From a bacterium (lineage in GTDB: Bacteria > Bacillota > Bacilli > Lactobacillales > Streptococcaceae), in the NCBI GenBank assembly GCA_905221455.1, contig CAJNDF010000011.1, positions 9,578 through 73,577 of the forward strand: a DNA stretch of 64,000 nt. The letters are read 5' to 3'. The notes under the pieces are model-generated. The model saw only the letters and a program-made list of their open reading frames with translations, was not told the DNA's origin and did no database searches. Shown here one piece after another: positions 61,512-64,000 of this stretch. Made by a program: the position numbers and the translations under genes. The first letter of the stretch is position 1; every line of letters starts with the position of its first letter.

Positions 61512-61766
61512 ATGGTCTATTTAGTCCTAGGGATTTTACTGCTCCTACTCTATGTATTTGCGACACCAGAAAGCATTAAAGGGACAGTCAATATCGTCGC
61601 TATGGTATGTATTTTAGTGGCACTCTTGGTTTTGTTGGCTCTATCTTTTCTGAAAATTTTTCAATTACCAACAGAAATATTCCTAGCAATAGCCATGTTA
61701 ATCCTAGCTTACTTTAGTGTGAGAGACATCACACTCATGCCAGTCAAAAAAAGTAAAAGAAGATAA
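61512..61766 (+). CDS. Small membrane protein (DUF3165-like), 84 residues
   Basis: Three hydrophobic segments with short turns (LVLGILLLLLYVFA; VNIVAMVCILVALLVLLALSFL; IFLAIAMLILAYFSV) and a basic C-terminus (KKSKRR). I recall DUF3165 as the family that follows typA in streptococci. SD AGAGAG; it lies 19 bases after typA, so it is co-transcribed. No known function. Confidence 0.7.
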   Translation: MVYLVLGILLLLLYVFATPESIKGTVNIVAMVCILVALLVLLALSFLKIFQLPTEIFLAIAMLILAYFSVRDITLMPVKKSKRR

Positions 61767-61794
61767 AAAAGAGAGTTTCGGCTCTCTTTTTTTG
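61764..61794 (+). terminator. Terminator after typA-DUF3165
   Basis: AAAAAAGAGAG, loop TTTCGG, CTCTC and a run of seven T. Confidence 0.9.
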
Positions 61795-61951
61795 GTAGGA
61801 ATTTTACAAGATTTCAATTTATTTTTGAGTTATCACTATCTCTTTTTCTTGGATAATATGAATGGGAAAAACTGGAATAAAATTCGTTAATGGCATCTAT
61901 TTTTTAGGGAACTGTAAAATTCTATTACTAATAATATTTTAGTAGAATATG

Positions 61952-61980
61952 TTGACAGATTATATAGAAAGTGATATATT
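61952..61980 (+). promoter_or_regulatory. Strong promoter upstream of the bacteriocin-associated gene
   Basis: TTGACA (61952-61957), 17-base spacer, TATATT (61975-61980). A GAAAGGA sequence follows near 62010, then the BOX element interrupts before any long ORF. Confidence 0.8.
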
Positions 61981-62024
61981 TACGGTATAAGAAACCGATT
62001 TCAAAATAAGAAAGGATTAAATTT

Positions 62025-62176
62025 ATACTCAATGAAAATCAAAGAGCAAACTAGGAAGCTAGCCGCAGGTTGCTCAAAGCACTGCTTTGAGGTTGTAGAT
62101 AAGACTGACGAAGTCAGTTACATATATCTACGGCAAGGCGACGTTGACGCGGTTTGAAGAGATTTTTGAAGAGTAT
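62025..62176. repeat. BOX element (boxA-boxB-boxC form)
   Basis: Same ends as the copy at 56682-56785, with an inserted boxB part (CTCAAAGCACTGCTTTGAGG hairpin and GACTGACGAAGTCAG). It sits between a promoter with an SD-like GAAAGGA and the membrane-protein gene at 62289. Confidence 0.9.
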
Positions 62177-62288
62177 TGTTGTCTTGGTGCTCAGGGTGTG
62201 ATGGATTAAACTAGGAAAATAATTCTAAGAATTTGTAAAATGTAAAATTTCTTTCTATAGGGTTATTCTCTTATACAAGGAGTCTACT

Positions 62289-64000
62289 ATGAAGAAACTA
62301 TTCATATTATTATCAACTTTTTTTCTCAGCTTCTTCCTTGCTTGGATTATTGTCTTACGTGCTCCACAATATTTATTTGCAAGCTATGATTCCGTTTCCT
62401 TACTTCGTGTCAAAAAAGATACTCAGGAACCGACGCGTGAGGTATTTGAAAAGGAATTAGAGAATTTTGTAAACTCAGAACAGAGTTTAATAGCTAGAAG
62501 AATCGTAGAGCCGAGTAAGGATGGGACGACTCACTTTACTTATGCAACTTATGGTCAGGGAACTTTACCAAAAGAATTCCAAGAAGCTAGCCAAGAGAGT
62601 CGTGAACGTAGTGATCCGCTAAATAGTTATCTCCTTTTGTCAGGCTCCTTGACGAAAGAAAAGCTTGCCGATAAATTAGGAGATTTGGGTTATAAAGCAA
62701 TTCCTGACCGAAAGACACCGCCCTATTCTCTTGCTTTTCGAATGTTACTAAATCCACTTATCTTAATTAGTTTAGCAATATTTGGCTTATCTTTCTTTGC
62801 TCTAGTGATTATTACTCGGATTAAGGAAATGAGAGCTGCAGGTATAAAACTCTTTTCTGGTCAGACTCTCTTATCCATCATGGGGCATTCTTTATCTACT
62901 GATATCAAATGGCTCCTTCTATCAGCCCTCCTTTCCTTCCTAGGTGGGGGAGTCGTTCTTTTTAGTCAAGGTTTGTTTTATCCTATCTTGTTAGCCACCT
63001 ATGGTTTTGGGATTAGTTTCTATCTGTTGTTTTTATTGGGTATTTCAATTTTACTAATGCTCCTTTATCTAATGAGTTTGAGTTACAAAGCATTAGTTCC
63101 CGTTATTAAGGGGAGATTACCCCTTAAACGCTTGATGGCTTTAACCCTATTGTGTCAGTTAGTTGCTGTCTTTACAGTAGGCTACGCTGTTAAGACAGGT
63201 TTGACGTCTTACCAACGATTGAAAGAACTTGAAATTTCAAAACAAGCATGGCAGGATAGAGCAGACTATTACCAGATTTTCTTTGGCTTAGGTGATAGAG
63301 TAAAAGATACAGAAAATCAGAATAAGTGGTATGCCTTTGCCAAGGAAGCAATCGAAGAAGAACAGGCTCTATTTGTAAAAGATAATCTCATTCATTTTGC
63401 AAATCCTCAAGGAAAAAATGAACAGGGAGAGACACTGGATACCTATAGTCCAAATGCTAATGTTCTCTATGTCAGTCCAAGTTATTTGGACAAGGAAAAT
63501 GTATCTGTAAATGGTGAGACTAGACAGAAACTAGCCCATCTTCAAAAAGGGGAATTTGGACTCTTATTACCAGAATCTCTTCGTTCACAGGAAGCAGAAC
63601 TTAAGAAAGCTTTTGAAGAAAGATTGAGTGATTATGGAAAATCTGGTGAGGAGGCAAGTGCTCCTTTAGAGTATGAAATGAGAGCGATTGTTAGTTATCT
63701 TCCAACTGGAGAAAAGCGGTTTGTTTATAATAACGGTGAGAATCCCGTATCCACTCAGTATTTGACTGATCCGATTTTAGTTGTATTTACTCCAACATCT
63801 ATAGGTGATAGTATCATTTCCAAATCTAGTTGGTCTATCAATGCTGGTAAGAATATCTTTGTCAAAGGATATGAAGATGGGATTAAACTCTTGAAAAATG
63901 CAGGAATTTATGAGCAAGTATCCTATCTTAAAGAAGGAAGAAGTGTTTATCTAACTCGTTATAATGAAGTTCAAACTGAAACAGCAACTTTAATCCTAGG
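62289..64000 (+). CDS. Bacteriocin-associated integral membrane protein (partial, runs off the window)
   Basis: About 570 residues are visible; the frame is open to the right edge. N-terminal membrane segment (MKKLFILLSTFFLSFFLAWI), an extracellular loop of about 125 residues, a cluster of five to six segments near 150-305 (LNPLILISLAIFGLSFFALV; WLLLSALLSFLGGGVVLFSQ), then a long soluble part. This architecture matches the DUF1430/TIGR01654 family encoded with lactococcin-972-like bacteriocins and an ABC ATPase; it is thought to act as permease or immunity protein. SD AAGGAG at 62277-62282. No bacteriocin gene is seen upstream. Confidence 0.75.
   Translation, partial: MKKLFILLSTFFLSFFLAWIIVLRAPQYLFASYDSVSLLRVKKDTQEPTREVFEKELENFVNSEQSLIARRIVEPSKDGTTHFTYATYGQGTLPKEFQEASQESRERSDPLNSYLLLSGSLTKEKLADKLGDLGYKAIPDRKTPPYSLAFRMLLNPLILISLAIFGLSFFALVIITRIKEMRAAGIKLFSGQTLLSIMGHSLSTDIKWLLLSALLSFLGGGVVLFSQGLFYPILLATYGFGISFYLLFLLGISILLMLLYLMSLSYKALVPVIKGRLPLKRLMALTLLCQLVAVFTVGYAVKTGLTSYQRLKELEISKQAWQDRADYYQIFFGLGDRVKDTENQNKWYAFAKEAIEEEQALFVKDNLIHFANPQGKNEQGETLDTYSPNANVLYVSPSYLDKENVSVNGETRQKLAHLQKGEFGLLLPESLRSQEAELKKAFEERLSDYGKSGEEASAPLEYEMRAIVSYLPTGEKRFVYNNGENPVSTQYLTDPILVVFTPTSIGDSIISKSSWSINAGKNIFVKGYEDGIKLLKNAGIYEQVSYLKEGRSVYLTRYNEVQTETATLIL

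Noticed and set aside
62037..62157. Open frame starting within the BOX element (MKIKEQTRKLAAG...)
   Set aside because: The same frame occurs in any intact BOX copy; it is a property of the repeat rather than evidence of a gene.
1..64000. CRISPR array, tRNA or rRNA genes
   Set aside because: No regularly spaced short repeats and no tRNA- or rRNA-like sequences were seen on reading through the window.

Overview
The window reads as a chromosomal segment of a mitis-group Streptococcus (S. mitis, S. pseudopneumoniae or a close relative of S. pneumoniae). The evidence is an L-lysine type murE, an AliB-like peptide-binding lipoprotein, the ccdA-etrx-msrAB / two-component / zmpB surface-protease locus, two choline-binding proteins, two BOX elements, and consistently low-GC coding with clean AGGAGG ribosome binding sites. 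As I remember the pneumococcal map, the blocks murE-to-greA, pncB-nadE and ccdA1-to-typA lie far apart in S. pneumoniae but are adjacent here, so a non-pneumococcal mitis-group genome is the more likely source. That is inference from memory, not a search.

Layout. 1-4,211: end of a tRNA methyltransferase gene, GIY-YIG protein, pyrophosphatase, two small genes, and murE on the minus strand. 4,317-8,861: lipid flippase, AliB, and a small unknown gene behind a long structured leader. 9,026-11,294: a cystathionine gamma-synthase / C-S lyase pair under a Met-box. 11,387-19,683: SNF2 helicase, murC, two acetyltransferases, mltG, greA. 19,756-26,088: permease, acetyltransferases, a frameshifted HAD phosphatase remnant, an Xre/DUF3278 pair, pncB-nadE, and an array of terminator-like repeats. 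26,255-37,750: methionine sulfoxide repair cluster, LytS/AraC-type two-component system, and the 1,969-residue ZmpB-like M26 protease. 37,811-48,049: folate (fused PabB/PabC), Excalibur/choline-binding/Ltp protein, glucokinase, thyA, miaA-hflX-rnz run. 48,087-56,575: an AT-rich accessory island. 56,785-64,000: LysR regulator, yqgQ/rhodanese-like pair, rsuA-type pseudouridine synthase, typA, and the first part of a bacteriocin-associated membrane protein.

The best candidate for an undescribed system is the island at 48,087-56,575. An Rgg-type regulator is divergent from a six-gene operon encoding a choline-binding surface protein, three membrane proteins of unknown family, a cytoplasmic protein joining a beta-helix-like N-terminus to two CbxX/CfqX AAA+ ATPase modules, and a signal-peptide/C-terminal-anchor surface protein. 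The divergent promoter region holds two copies of AACTATAGTT, 60 bp apart, each 31-32 bp upstream of one of the two -10 hexamers, followed by a perfect 22-bp palindrome and a short peptide ORF. The gene set suggests a membrane complex driven by an AAA+ motor of the kind used in type VII secretion, but no secretion ATPase of the EssC type is present.

Other points of note are three genes with promoters so close that their mRNAs may be leaderless (murE, pabB, yqgQ), divergent murE/flippase promoters that share a -35 element, and a BOX element sitting between a strong promoter and a bacteriocin-immunity-like gene.
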